From: Ignavibacteriota bacterium
GTDB lineage: Bacteria; Bacteroidota; Ignavibacteria; Ignavibacteriales; Melioribacteraceae
Direction: 5' to 3'
DNA length: 64,000 bases
NCBI GenBank assembly: GCA_016708125.1
Contig: JADJGF010000001.1
Location: 952,001 to 1,016,000, forward strand
The position numbers and the translations under genes are program-made. How positions within the stretch are numbered: the stretch's first letter is position 1; every line of letters begins with the position of its first letter. The notes beneath the pieces are model-generated. The model was not told the DNA's origin, searched no databases, and worked only from the letters and a program-made list of their open reading frames with translations. Below are positions 8,899 through 18,006 of this stretch, in pieces.

Positions 8899-10566
8899 GT
8901 GAATATAGAAAATAAATCCAAAATTTTAAATTCTCCTAAATATGAAATTAATGATTTGAAAACTCAAATTGAAGATCTTCAATACGAAATAAAAGAGCAG
9001 AATAAAATCATTAATCTTTACGGAGATATTTTAAATTCTTCATCAATTTCTACATTAATTACAGATGAAACCGGAAAAATAATTTGGGTGAATAATGCTT
9101 TTTTGGAAACAACCGGATATTCATACAATGAAGTAATTAATAAAAATCCGCGAATCTTAAAATCGGGCGAACACAATTCAAAATATTATAAAAAAATGTG
9201 GTCCACAATTTCATCCGGAAATGTTTGGAAAGGTGAAATAATCAACAAGAAAAAAGATGGAACTGTTTATCATGAAAAATCTGTAATTACGCCTATTCTG
9301 AATAAAAACAATAAAATTACTCATTATGTTGCAACAAAATATGATATTACAATTCAGAAAAAAATTGATTTTGCGTTAAATGAATCATATATAAAATATG
9401 AAGAATTAGCTTATATTTTTAATCAAAGTCCGGCAATAGGATTTTTATGGTCTGCAAATGATGAAAGATCAGTAGAATTTGTCACCGAAAATATTAAACA
9501 ATTCGGTTATACTCCTTCCGATTTTTATTCGCGTAATCTAACTTTTTCAGATATTATTTTTCCAACCGATAAAGAAACCGTAATAAATGAAATAAAAGAA
9601 ATAATTAAAAACGGCAAGGAAAGATTAAAACAGCATTTTAGAATTTTAACAAAAACCGGTGAAGTTAGATGGGTTGATTCTTTTAGTTATGTTAGATTGG
9701 AAGACCAAAATTCTGTTACACATTTGCAAGGTGTAATTTTAGATGTTACTGAAAAAAAATTAGCTGAAGAAGAATCCAAACTTCAGCTTGAGCAATTAAT
9801 GCAAGCAGATAAAATGATTGCGCTCGGAACTTTAGTTTCCGGAGTTGCTCACGAAATTAATAATCCTAATAATTTTGTTTTATTAAACATTCCATTGATT
9901 GAAAAAATTTGGACGAACACACTTCCAATTCTTGAAAAATACTTTGAAGAAAACGGAGATTTTTATTTGGGTGATAATTTAACTTATTCAAAAGTTAAAA
10001 ATAGTATGCCGCTTTTACTTTCCGGAATTCATGACGGCTCGCAAAGAATTAAAAGTATTGTGGAAGATTTAAAAAGTTTCGTACGAAAAGATATTTCCAA
10101 ATTTGACCAAGATGTTGAGTTAAACAATGTTATAAAAACCGCATCCGGTTTAACCGCAAATTTAATTTCCAAATCAACAGATTCATTCAAAATTAATTTT
10201 TCTGATGAACCAATTTTTGTAAAAGGCAGCAAACAAAAATTAGAGCAAGTTATGATAAATTTAATTGAAAATAGCTGTCAATCGCTTACCGATAGAAAAC
10301 AATCAGTTTCAATAAATATCAAAAAAGATTCAAAATATGCGATAATAAAAATTGAAGATGAAGGAAAAGGAATTGAGCCGGCAATTATCCAAAAAATTAC
10401 CGATCCTTTTTATACAACGAAAAGAAACGGCGGCGGAACCGGTTTGGGTTTATCAATTACATCAAAAATAATTGTGCAGCATAATGGCTCGTTAGAATTT
10501 AATTCAGAACCAAATAAAGGAACTATTGCAGTTGTAAAAATTCCTTTAATAGAAAATAAAAATTAA
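8899..10566 (+). CDS. PAS-domain sensor histidine kinase
   Basis: The 555-residue kinase has a coiled-coil start (about 10-40) and two PAS domains (about 40-150, with ITDETGKIIWVNNAFLETTG, and about 165-290, ending in a PAC-like RLEDQNSVTHLQGVILDVTE). The HisKA box GVAHEINNPNNF has His at about 318, followed by a HATPase with N box EQVMINLIENSCQSL, G1 IEDEGKGIEP and G2 GGGTGLGLSIT. There is no transmembrane segment, so it senses a cytoplasmic signal. The start is a GTG at 8899. No in-frame ATG is nearby and the upstream ribosome site is weak, so the exact first residue is uncertain. The response regulator gene follows 2 bp later, so the pair should form a two-component system. Confidence 0.9.
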   Translation: MNIENKSKILNSPKYEINDLKTQIEDLQYEIKEQNKIINLYGDILNSSSISTLITDETGKIIWVNNAFLETTGYSYNEVINKNPRILKSGEHNSKYYKKMWSTISSGNVWKGEIINKKKDGTVYHEKSVITPILNKNNKITHYVATKYDITIQKKIDFALNESYIKYEELAYIFNQSPAIGFLWSANDERSVEFVTENIKQFGYTPSDFYSRNLTFSDIIFPTDKETVINEIKEIIKNGKERLKQHFRILTKTGEVRWVDSFSYVRLEDQNSVTHLQGVILDVTEKKLAEEESKLQLEQLMQADKMIALGTLVSGVAHEINNPNNFVLLNIPLIEKIWTNTLPILEKYFEENGDFYLGDNLTYSKVKNSMPLLLSGIHDGSQRIKSIVEDLKSFVRKDISKFDQDVELNNVIKTASGLTANLISKSTDSFKINFSDEPIFVKGSKQKLEQVMINLIENSCQSLTDRKQSVSINIKKDSKYAIIKIEDEGKGIEPAIIQKITDPFYTTKRNGGGTGLGLSITSKIIVQHNGSLEFNSEPNKGTIAVVKIPLIENKN

Positions 10567-10568
10567 TT

Positions 10569-11993
10569 ATGGCAAATTTCAAAAATCCACAAAAACCTTT
10601 AATAATTGTTGATGATGAAGTTCATTTGCTTCACTCGTTTGATTTAACATTAAGCGAAGCTGGAATTAATAATTCCGTATTATTCAGCGACGGCAGAGTT
10701 GTTGAGGAATTTGTTAATAACAATCAGATTTCCTTAGTTCTATTGGATTTAACAATGCCTTATATTCGCGGCGAAGAATTAATTGAAAAAATTGCTCCAA
10801 ACTTTCCGGAAATTCCAATTATTGTTGTTACCGGTGATACGGAAATTGAAACCGCAATTAAATGTATGAAACTTGGCGCATTTGATTATATCGTAAAACC
10901 GGTTGAAAATACTAAGCTAATAAATGTTGTAAATAATGCTTTAAATATTAAAAAACTTCGTGAAGAAAATCTTTCGCTAAAAAGCAAAATTATTGCAAAC
11001 ACTTTAGAAAATCCCGAAGCATTTGAAGAGATTAAAACAAATAATATAAAAATGAAATCCATGTTTAATTACATGGAAGCAATTGCAATAACATCGGAAC
11101 CAATTTTAATTACCGGCGAAACCGGCGTTGGAAAAGAATTAATTGCAAAAGCTTTACACAAATTAAGCGGAAGATCCGGAAATTTTGTAACGACAAATAT
11201 TGCCGGTTTGGATGATCAAATGTTTTCCGATACTTTGTTCGGACATAAACGCGGCGCATTTACAAACGCAAACGAAGATAGAAAAGGTCAAATTGAAAAA
11301 GCTTCCGGCGGAACAATTTTCTTAGATGAAATCGGCGATTTGAGTTTTCAATCACAAGTAAAATTATTACGACTTTTACAAGAAAAAGAATTTTATCCTC
11401 TTGGTTCTGATAATCCAAAATTTACAGATGCGTTAATAATTCTTGCAACAAATAAAAATTTAGTTGCAATGGTTAATGATGGAACATTTAGAAAAGATTT
11501 ATTCTACAGATTAAATGTTCATCATATAACTCCAATTCCTTTAAGAGAAAGATTAGAAGATCTTCCGGCATTGGTTGATCATTTTTTAGAATCTGCATCA
11601 ATTAGTTTTAACAAAAGAAAACCAACGGTTCCACAAGAATTATATACTTTACTTTCTACATATAATTTTCCGGGAAATATTAGAGAATTAAAATCAATGG
11701 TTTTTGATGCTGTAAGCCGACACAAATCAAAAATTATGTCTTTAAGTTCGTTTAAAGAACTAATTTCTCCCGGAAACGATTTTGTAATTTCTGACGTTGT
11801 AAATAATATAAATTCAAAAGTAACTTTTGGTGATAAACTTCCAACCTTAAAAGAAGTGCAAAATATGTTAGTTCAAGAAGCTTTATCAAGAACCAAAAAT
11901 AATCAAAGTATTGCCGCTAAATTGCTTGGTGTTACAAGACAAGCACTAAACCGACGCGTAATTCAAGAAAAAGACTCTCAAGAAAATATTTAG
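10569..11993 (+). CDS. NtrC-family sigma-54-dependent response regulator
   Basis: The 474 residues comprise a receiver domain (about 10-125, phospho-Asp in LVLLDLTMP at about 60, KPVE lysine at about 113), an AAA+ sigma-54 activator domain (about 155-390) and a Fis-type helix-turn-helix (about 440-470, NNQSIAAKLLGVTRQALNRR). Walker A is GETGVGKE (about 185), Walker B GGTIFLDEIGDL, and the arginine-finger region is FRKDLFYRLNVHHI. The sigma-54 contact loop reads GAFTNA instead of the canonical GAFTGA, keeping the essential Thr and Phe. It is cotranscribed with the upstream kinase. The targets are not shown, but a sigma-54-like promoter is seen near 61275. Confidence 0.93.
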   Translation: MANFKNPQKPLIIVDDEVHLLHSFDLTLSEAGINNSVLFSDGRVVEEFVNNNQISLVLLDLTMPYIRGEELIEKIAPNFPEIPIIVVTGDTEIETAIKCMKLGAFDYIVKPVENTKLINVVNNALNIKKLREENLSLKSKIIANTLENPEAFEEIKTNNIKMKSMFNYMEAIAITSEPILITGETGVGKELIAKALHKLSGRSGNFVTTNIAGLDDQMFSDTLFGHKRGAFTNANEDRKGQIEKASGGTIFLDEIGDLSFQSQVKLLRLLQEKEFYPLGSDNPKFTDALIILATNKNLVAMVNDGTFRKDLFYRLNVHHITPIPLRERLEDLPALVDHFLESASISFNKRKPTVPQELYTLLSTYNFPGNIRELKSMVFDAVSRHKSKIMSLSSFKELISPGNDFVISDVVNNINSKVTFGDKLPTLKEVQNMLVQEALSRTKNNQSIAAKLLGVTRQALNRRVIQEKDSQENI

Positions 11994-12122
11994 TTTTAGC
12001 AAAAAAAACTGTGTATCAAAATAAGAAATATTAGTAATTTGTATTGCAAAATTTAATTTTATTATACTAATTGTAAAATATATTTCTCATAATTATACAG
12101 TTAGAAATTTTAAGGATTTTTA

Positions 12123-13613
12123 ATGATCAAAATATTTTGTCAATTTTTATTTACTATTTTGTTTAGCACAATAATTTTAGCACAAAGTGAGTTTGGCACT
12201 TATAATCCTTATTCAAATAAAATAACTTTAAGTTTGGGAACCGGACTTACAAAAGGTGAAACAGATTATCCGCAATCAGATTTTGGATATTTGGGAAAAG
12301 GCGAAATTGCCTACTTTTTAGATTCACGATCAGCTCTTTCATTCGGATTACATATTTCCGGTGGAATTTCCGTTGTTAACGGAAATGGAATTAAAACTTA
12401 CGCTCCTTCAGATTTTGAAAGCGCTTTAATTTCTTTAGGTTTTGGAGCATCATTAAATTATAGTTTAACCCGAAACTTTGTTCCTTTTGCTGCTCTGGAA
12501 ATTCAAACAATGTGGATAAACACAGATCAATATTCAAATCCGCAAAATCCGGATATTAAGTTAATTACAAATCGCTCTACAATAAATTTTCTGACCGAAG
12601 TTGGTTTTAGATATGTTGTTTCGGAATTAATTTCGCTTAACGCAAGTGTAGGTTTAAATTTTGTAAATGCCGATCACGTTGATGGTTTACACATAAATAA
12701 AACCAATAACGATTATTTTTCGACATTTAATTTTGGAATTTCTTACGCAATTGATTTATCTGAAACAAACGATAAAGACAATGATGGAATAATTGACAGT
12801 GATGATAATTGTCCTTATCAAGCAGAAGATTTTGATGGTTATGCTGATAACGATGGTTGTCCGGAATTTGATAATGACAGCGATGGATTAATTGATTCAA
12901 AAGATAGCTGCACAAACGAACCGGAAGATTTTGATGGTTTTGAAGATAAAGATGGTTGTCCGGATTTAGATAATGATAACGACGGAATTTTAGATATAAA
13001 TGATAAATGTGCAGATAGTAAAGAAGATTTTGATGGTTTTGAAGATGAAGATGGTTGTCCGGATTTGGATAATGATAACGATGGAATTTTAGATGTTTTA
13101 GATAAATGTCCGCAAACTCCCGAAACATATAACAGTTTTGAAGATAATGACGGCTGTCCGGATTCATTACCGAAAGTTAAAATAATTGAAGAACCGAAAG
13201 AAGAAAAACCAAAACAAGAAACAGAACAAAAAGTCGAAATTCCGCAAGTTGGAAATAAATCACTAATTCCAAGTGAATTTATTCTTGATGGAAAAAGTAC
13301 ATTTGTTAATGGTTCATCGAATATTAAAAACAGCGCATATAGCGCACTTAATCAAATTGCCGAACAAATAAAGAGCAATCCAAGTTTAAAATGGAGAGTT
13401 GAAGGACACATGGATAATTCGGGAACTCCATTTGAAGTTAAAGCTTTATCCACAGCCAGAGCAAATGCAGTTTTAGATTATTTAGTTTCAAAAGGAATTT
13501 CACAAAATTCCCTTGAATCTGTCGGCTTAGGCGATCAATTCCCTATTTCATCAAATTCAACCGCTTTCGGAAGAGAAAAAAACCGCCGAGTTGTAATTAA
13601 GAGGATGAGATAG
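12123..13613 (+). CDS. OmpA-family outer-membrane protein with thrombospondin type 3 repeats
   Basis: The 496 residues begin with a signal peptide (cleavage after about residue 20, TIILAQS). A beta-barrel-like domain of about 190 residues follows, then an acidic block of about five calcium-binding thrombospondin type 3 repeats (about 215-345, pattern DxDxDGIxDxxDxC with FEDxDGCPD). A proline/lysine/glutamate linker leads to a C-terminal OmpA domain (about 380-496, with WRVEGHMDNSG, TARANAVLDYL and FGREKNRRVVIKR) that binds peptidoglycan. The layout is the common one for Bacteroidota OmpA porins that tie the outer membrane to the wall. It is 129 bp after the response regulator gene, so it probably has its own promoter. 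Confidence 0.92.
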   Translation: MIKIFCQFLFTILFSTIILAQSEFGTYNPYSNKITLSLGTGLTKGETDYPQSDFGYLGKGEIAYFLDSRSALSFGLHISGGISVVNGNGIKTYAPSDFESALISLGFGASLNYSLTRNFVPFAALEIQTMWINTDQYSNPQNPDIKLITNRSTINFLTEVGFRYVVSELISLNASVGLNFVNADHVDGLHINKTNNDYFSTFNFGISYAIDLSETNDKDNDGIIDSDDNCPYQAEDFDGYADNDGCPEFDNDSDGLIDSKDSCTNEPEDFDGFEDKDGCPDLDNDNDGILDINDKCADSKEDFDGFEDEDGCPDLDNDNDGILDVLDKCPQTPETYNSFEDNDGCPDSLPKVKIIEEPKEEKPKQETEQKVEIPQVGNKSLIPSEFILDGKSTFVNGSSNIKNSAYSALNQIAEQIKSNPSLKWRVEGHMDNSGTPFEVKALSTARANAVLDYLVSKGISQNSLESVGLGDQFPISSNSTAFGREKNRRVVIKRMR

Positions 13614-13653
13614 TTTTTCAAAAACACACATTTTATTAACCAACTTTATAAAT

Positions 13654-13685
13654 ATGCCATCTTTTAAAAAGACGGCATCTTTTTA
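13654..13685. terminator. Bidirectional hairpin terminator, AAGATG-palindrome family
   Basis: ATGCCATCTTTT and AAAAAGACGGCAT pair with one G:T, followed by a run of T (13681-13685). It lies between the convergent OmpA and T9SS genes. The stem shares the GATGCCATC core with repeats at 1812-1870 and 16641-16676. Confidence 0.65.
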
Positions 13686-13694
13686 GTTAAACTT

Positions 13695-15254
13695 TTATTT
13701 TGTTAAAATCATTTTCTTGCTTGAGAAAAAGTTATTTACTTTCATCGTGTAAATGTATATTCCGCTTGCAAGATTAGAGCCGTCAAATTTTACTTCATAA
13801 CTTCCCGGTGTTTTTAATTCATTTACTAATTCTTTTACTTTTCTGCCTAATGCATCATATATTGTAATATTAACATTTCCTATTTCTTTTATTGTATAAT
13901 TTATTGTTGATGTTGGATTAAATGGATTTGGATATGATTTTATTGAATTTTCTAAAATTGTATTTTCCGTTGTTGTTTCAGCATAGTATGGATTATCCTT
14001 TGCTAATAATTCGCCATATAAAGCATAATAATCATCTGGGCTCAATGTCCCTTCTAATGAATAATAAGATTTTACATCATATAGTACCACATGATTTTTA
14101 TCATTTATGTTGCTAATCCCTATTTCATTATCGGTATAGGTATATGTTGATGCACTTGTGCGATTTATTGTTGCAATTTTACTTGGTGTTCCAGAAGCAG
14201 TAATTTTTCTCCATATTTCATATTTTGAAACATAACTATTGGGATGCTGATTCCACATTACTTTTACCGGTGTACCTATCGGATCGGATGTATTAAAATG
14301 TAAATTTCTTTGTGAATTTACTGGTCTGCCAACATAATAGGCAATATAAGAATTGTGTGAATTCGGATAAATAGTTCTTCCCGCATTCGTATTCCCATCA
14401 ACACTCCAATGATCAAACAAATAACCAATATAATTTTGTACTAAATAATTTGTTGCTGTTACACTAATTGCGTTTTGCTCTACAACTCCAAAATTAGAGG
14501 TTGGCGAATTGTAGTTTGTACCATTTACCTTTATTGTGCTGGTATAACTTATTCCAACAAAACTATTTGCAAAGTTAATATTGCATATTTTACGCAAACC
14601 GGCTTCCAATGTTGTATTATTATCTGATGAAATTACAGAATATGTTGAAACTCTATTAGAAGAAAATGGACTTCTTGTGCTTTGATATGGAATTCTACCC
14701 CAATCACTATTATTTGTACCTGAAGTATTCCAAATATAATTATAACTGTTATAATATTGTTCAATAGCTTCAAGTCCAATATTATCACCTCCTTTAACTA
14801 ATTTATAAAAACCAGATGTTTGAGAAGCCCCATCAACTTTTACACTTCCACTGCCAAAATTGTTTTTTGCAAAGACTTTAAAGTTTATTGTAACATTTTT
14901 CGTTTTAGTATCGGCGTAGTACCATTGTGAATGAGCCCAGTCCCAAGCTAACCATTCAAAAGTAATTGTATGATTTCCTTGGCTTAGTGTTATATCAACA
15001 TAAGCTGGATTATTTGCACCGCTACCATCGGGGTTTGATGGAATTCTGTTTCCGCCATCAATTTTATAATGTAAACTAGAAGTCCAAGGTGTACCACCTG
15101 GTGAATATGAAATATTAAATCTAACAGTTTTAGTATTTGTTCCAGGATCCATAGTGGCTGAGGTTGGACCACTAACTGTTATACTAGCACCAAGTAAGTT
15201 AATAGAACTTAAAAAAATAATTAAACCACTCAAAAATATTTTTAAAGGCTTCAT
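13695..15254 (-). CDS. Secreted protein with type IX secretion sorting domain
   Basis: The 519 residues start with a signal peptide (hydrophobic to about residue 22, ending LLGAS). Beta-rich Ig-like regions follow, the first with ITVSGPTSATMDPGTNTK and a second, FN3-like, about 325-395. The C-terminal T9SS type A domain spans about 435-519: SYPNPFNPTSTINY, ITIYDALGRKVKEL, YEVKFDGSNLASGIYIY, with final lysine. The domain marks the protein for export and surface attachment by the Por machinery. The rest has no enzyme motif that I recognise. An ATG with GGAGAAAAA upstream supports the start. Confidence 0.85.
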   Translation of the reverse strand: MKPLKIFLSGLIIFLSSINLLGASITVSGPTSATMDPGTNTKTVRFNISYSPGGTPWTSSLHYKIDGGNRIPSNPDGSGANNPAYVDITLSQGNHTITFEWLAWDWAHSQWYYADTKTKNVTINFKVFAKNNFGSGSVKVDGASQTSGFYKLVKGGDNIGLEAIEQYYNSYNYIWNTSGTNNSDWGRIPYQSTRSPFSSNRVSTYSVISSDNNTTLEAGLRKICNINFANSFVGISYTSTIKVNGTNYNSPTSNFGVVEQNAISVTATNYLVQNYIGYLFDHWSVDGNTNAGRTIYPNSHNSYIAYYVGRPVNSQRNLHFNTSDPIGTPVKVMWNQHPNSYVSKYEIWRKITASGTPSKIATINRTSASTYTYTDNEIGISNINDKNHVVLYDVKSYYSLEGTLSPDDYYALYGELLAKDNPYYAETTTENTILENSIKSYPNPFNPTSTINYTIKEIGNVNITIYDALGRKVKELVNELKTPGSYEVKFDGSNLASGIYIYTMKVNNFFSSKKMILTK

Positions 15255-15294
15255 TTTTTCTCCATTTTTAATTTTACACCCAATTATTATATTA

Positions 15295-15388
15295 CTAGTG
15301 CAAATAAAAAAGCTATTTGCTTACTTTAAGATGGGAAGTCTTAATAATTTATTTGCACTAGAAGAGACGGTGTGGCTGCACCGTCTCT
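15295..15388. repeat. Nested inverted repeats upstream of a T9SS gene
   Basis: A perfect 14-bp inverted repeat (CTAGTGCAAATAAA at 15295-15308, complement at 15348-15361) encloses a smaller hairpin of the AAGATG type. It is directly followed by a second perfect hairpin at 15363-15388 (AGAGACGGTG stem of 10 bp, 6-base loop). The latter may terminate the upstream lipoprotein gene, which ends at 15422 on the minus strand. The first could fold into a cruciform near the promoter of the downstream gene. Confidence 0.6.
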
Positions 15389-15421
15389 AAATTATATTTA
15401 AAAAATATTCACCCAAACCTC

Positions 15422-16480
15422 CTATTTTGTCTCTAATTTTCCATGTATAATTATATCCTGTTTTATCCCCGGTCTGAAACAGACAAAAAATACTTCGTTT
15501 TCGAATATTATAGAGGAACTAAACCATAAATCCGTTTCAAATAGAATTTCTATATAACTACCATTATAATGACCTATCCCTACTCCAAAGGTTGCTGTAA
15601 AAAAATCTTTTTCGTTTCTACCTAAAATTGGTCCCGCAAATCCTTCTATATCTGAAAAATCCTCCCAAACAAATAAGCTACCATTTTTATACTTTAATAT
15701 TTTTTTACCCACCATAAAATATGCTGTGTTTTCCATACCAAATACCTTTGTTTCTTCATTACTTTCATATATATCAGTTATTTTATTATTTGCAAATTTG
15801 TAAATATTTTGGTGACCATTTGAAGGATTGTAACTACTTATAAAAAAACATTTTTCATTAGAATCATAAGTCATAGATGAAAAAATGGTATTTATTTCTC
15901 CAAAATCCACATATTCCCAATCATTATTTGTAATATTATTTTTTAGCAAAATAGCCTTGCTTTTACTTCTTTTGGGACTTTCGAGATAAGCACCAAAGGA
16001 ATAAAATTCTGAAATACTGTTTCCAGAAAATCCATTTAAAGCTAGTTGCTCACCTTCTATTGCATAATTTCCCAAGAGTTCCCAGTTTGAACCATTGTAT
16101 TTTATTATTTTTCCAAGTCCAGTACATATCCAAATATTCTTAGAATCAAAACCATAAATTGACCACGCATCTAGTAGTGAAAATTCAATATCAATATTTT
16201 CCCATTTTATTCCATTGAAATGAAACAATCTATATTGATTTGAAGAACTTCTGCCAGCCGTCATCCAGATATTATTTGGATCTGTTCCCCAAATACCATA
16301 TGCAGAAGTAAATTCTCCATATGGAACTTTTAAAGTATCAATTTCCCACACATAATCCCTTCTTCCTGGTTCTATTTTAGGTTCTGTTGGTCCGTCATCG
16401 CAAGAGTTTACGTAAAAAATACTAATTGCAAATAATGTTATTAATGTAAATGTCATAAATCTTACTTTTGTGGATTTCAT
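15422..16480 (-). CDS. Putative beta-propeller-like lipoprotein
   Basis: I place the start at the ATG at 16480 (352 residues, MKSTKVRF), because the 21 residues upstream are charged and break the signal peptide. It has AAAAGAAA just before it. The hydrophobic stretch ends FYVNSC, a lipobox, followed by DDGPTEP. The mature part carries repeating units with an SIYGFDSKNIWICTG pattern (G-x-D-x-x-N-I-W) and an HFNGIKWENI pattern, the kind of blade repeats seen in the related gene at 40376-41698. It is likely a small surface propeller, but no catalytic or ligand motif is visible. Function unknown. Confidence 0.65.
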   Translation of the reverse strand: MKSTKVRFMTFTLITLFAISIFYVNSCDDGPTEPKIEPGRRDYVWEIDTLKVPYGEFTSAYGIWGTDPNNIWMTAGRSSSNQYRLFHFNGIKWENIDIEFSLLDAWSIYGFDSKNIWICTGLGKIIKYNGSNWELLGNYAIEGEQLALNGFSGNSISEFYSFGAYLESPKRSKSKAILLKNNITNNDWEYVDFGEINTIFSSMTYDSNEKCFFISSYNPSNGHQNIYKFANNKITDIYESNEETKVFGMENTAYFMVGKKILKYKNGSLFVWEDFSDIEGFAGPILGRNEKDFFTATFGVGIGHYNGSYIEILFETDLWFSSSIIFENEVFFVCFRPGIKQDIIIHGKLETK

Positions 16481-16640
16481 AAATTTTTCTTTTAAGTTTT
16501 TAATAAAGTATTTAAATTCAAACTTTTTTAAATGCGACATCAATATATGAAAAAAAAAAAATACATTTCAAGTTAAATAATTGTAAAATCATTTAAGTAA
16601 TTGTAAATATTTAATAATTTGATATTGTTAAAGAATGATA

Positions 16641-16676
16641 AAGATGCAGTCTTTTAAAAGATGCCATCTTTTTTTT
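16641..16676. repeat. AAGATG-family palindrome with T tract
   Basis: AAGATG and CATCTT arms enclose TCTTTTAAAAGA, and T-rich sequence follows. It is a third copy of the family at 1812-1870 and 13654-13685, here between divergent genes, so a pure terminator role does not fit this copy. Confidence 0.65.
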
Positions 16677-16746
16677 GTCATTTTTTTGCAGTATTTGAAC
16701 GATAGGTGACATCAAACATATCTAAAAATCTACAAAAATTTCTAAA

Positions 16747-16761
16747 TGCAAATAATTTGCA
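16747..16761. promoter_or_regulatory. Candidate Fur/Zur operator, 7-1-7 palindrome
   Basis: TGCAAATAATTTGCA is a perfect 7-1-7 inverted repeat 28 bp upstream of the ATG of a Fur-family regulator that heads a zinc-uptake operon. Fur, Zur and PerR bind 7-1-7 repeats, though their consensus cores differ between groups. Autoregulation of the operon by Zur would explain the position. Confidence 0.5.
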
Positions 16762-16789
16762 ATTAGAAATATTTTAACTACTTTTACTT

Positions 16790-17179
16790 ATGGAAAATTT
16801 AATTTCAATTTTAAAAGAAAACGGCGCTAAACTTACTTCCCCAAGAAAAATAATTCTTGAAAAATTAAGCAAAACTGATCGCCCGTTAACTTTAAGGGAA
16901 ATTTACGAAGAATGCAGTACAATAGATTTTGCAAGTGTTTTTAGAACTCTAAAATTATTCTGTGAAATTGGAATTGTAGAAGAAATAAATTTTGCTGATA
17001 ATAAAACTCGATTTGAATTAAAAAACAAAAAACATCATCATCACGTAATTTGTTCTGAGTGCGGTGAAATTAAAGAATTGCCGCTTTGTTTACTTACGGA
17101 AATTGAAAAAATCACAGATTATAAAATCATAAAACACAGTTTTGAATTCTTGGGGATTTGTCCAAAATGCAAAAATTAA
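16790..17179 (+). CDS. Fur/Zur-family metalloregulator
   Basis: The 129 residues have an N-terminal winged helix (LKENGAKLTSPRKIILEKL, then LTLREIYEECSTIDFASVFRTLKLF) and a C-terminal dimerisation part with KHHHHVICSECGEI at about 80-93 and a final GICPKC, which give two Cys pairs for the structural zinc, plus the histidine cluster. Being first of a run with znuABC, it is most likely Zur, which represses zinc uptake when zinc is plentiful. The frame overlaps the znuA start by 13 bp, so the genes are translationally linked. I give no symbol because Fur/Zur/PerR cannot be told apart by sequence alone. Confidence 0.85.
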   Translation: MENLISILKENGAKLTSPRKIILEKLSKTDRPLTLREIYEECSTIDFASVFRTLKLFCEIGIVEEINFADNKTRFELKNKKHHHHVICSECGEIKELPLCLLTEIEKITDYKIIKHSFEFLGICPKCKN

Positions 17180-18006
17180 AATTACTTATATATTTTATTA
17201 TGATAATTTCTGCAATAAATTGTTCTGAAAAAAAATCACAATTGCCGGAAGAAATAAAAATTGCAGTTACGCTTCCGCCGTTTGCAGATTTTGTAAAAAA
17301 TATTGTTGCAGATCGTGCTGAAATAATTATTCTTGTTCCGCCGGGAACAAATGCACATTCGTATGAACCAACTCCGGGCAATATAAAAAATCTTCTGAAT
17401 TCAAATATTTATTTTAGAGTTGGAAAGTCTTTCAAGTTGGAAGAAATAATTTTCAGTAAAGTTAAAATTGATACTTCAATTACTCAAACAATTGATTGCA
17501 GCAAAGGAATTGAAATTATAAATAACGATCCGCATTATTGGCTTTCACCAAAATTGGTAAAATCAATTACTGAAACAATGTTAGAAGTTTTGGTTGAAAA
17601 ATATCCTCATCACAAAAATTTCTTCACAAATAATACAAATAGATTTTTGCATAAATTAGATTCAATTGATGCAAATATTTCTACAATGCTTTCGAATAAA
17701 AAAGAAAGATCATTTTTGGTTTATCATCCGGCGTGGACATATTTAGCACAACATTATAATCTTCAACAATTTGCAGTTGAGCAAGATGGCAAATCACCAA
17801 AAGCTGATGAACTAAAGGAATTTATTGATCTTGCAGTTGAAAAAAATGCAAATACAATTTTCTTTGATCCGCATTTTGATAATGCTTCTGTTACAACAAT
17901 TGCAAATTCCTTAAATATTAAAATTGAATCACTTGATCCTCTTCCGGTAAATTATTTAGAAAATTTATCTCAAATCGGTAAAAAATTTGAAATGAGTTTA
18001 AAATGA
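17167..18006 (+). CDS. znuA: Zinc/manganese ABC transporter substrate-binding lipoprotein
   Basis: Cluster A-I metal-binding protein that captures zinc (or manganese) outside the inner membrane. Start at ATG 17167 (279 residues). A TTG three codons earlier adds only MSK. The signal ends IISAINC, a lipobox. The metal ligands expected in this family are present: His in GTNAHSYEP (about 63), His in NDPHYWLSP (about 122), His in LVYHPAWTYLA (about 186) and Asp in IFFDPHFDN (about 234). It lacks the long His-rich loop of enteric ZnuA. It overlaps the regulator gene and its stop overlaps the next start (ATGA). Confidence 0.88.
   Translation: MQKLKLLIYFIMIISAINCSEKKSQLPEEIKIAVTLPPFADFVKNIVADRAEIIILVPPGTNAHSYEPTPGNIKNLLNSNIYFRVGKSFKLEEIIFSKVKIDTSITQTIDCSKGIEIINNDPHYWLSPKLVKSITETMLEVLVEKYPHHKNFFTNNTNRFLHKLDSIDANISTMLSNKKERSFLVYHPAWTYLAQHYNLQQFAVEQDGKSPKADELKEFIDLAVEKNANTIFFDPHFDNASVTTIANSLNIKIESLDPLPVNYLENLSQIGKKFEMSLK

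Larger units (their letters stand above)
16481..16789. other. Divergent intergenic region with palindrome and Zur-like site
   Basis: This region of about 309 bp separates the lipoprotein gene (leftward) from the Fur/Zur gene (rightward). It contains an A-rich tract near 16550, an AAGATG-type palindrome at 16641-16676 ending in eight T, and a 15-bp operator-like palindrome at 16747-16761. Confidence 0.6.

Noticed and set aside
12727..13167. Minus-strand open frame opposite the OmpA-like gene
   Set aside because: It lies exactly over the thrombospondin-type repeats, and its repetitive HYQNHQN-type protein is a mirror of them. No ribosome site or signal.
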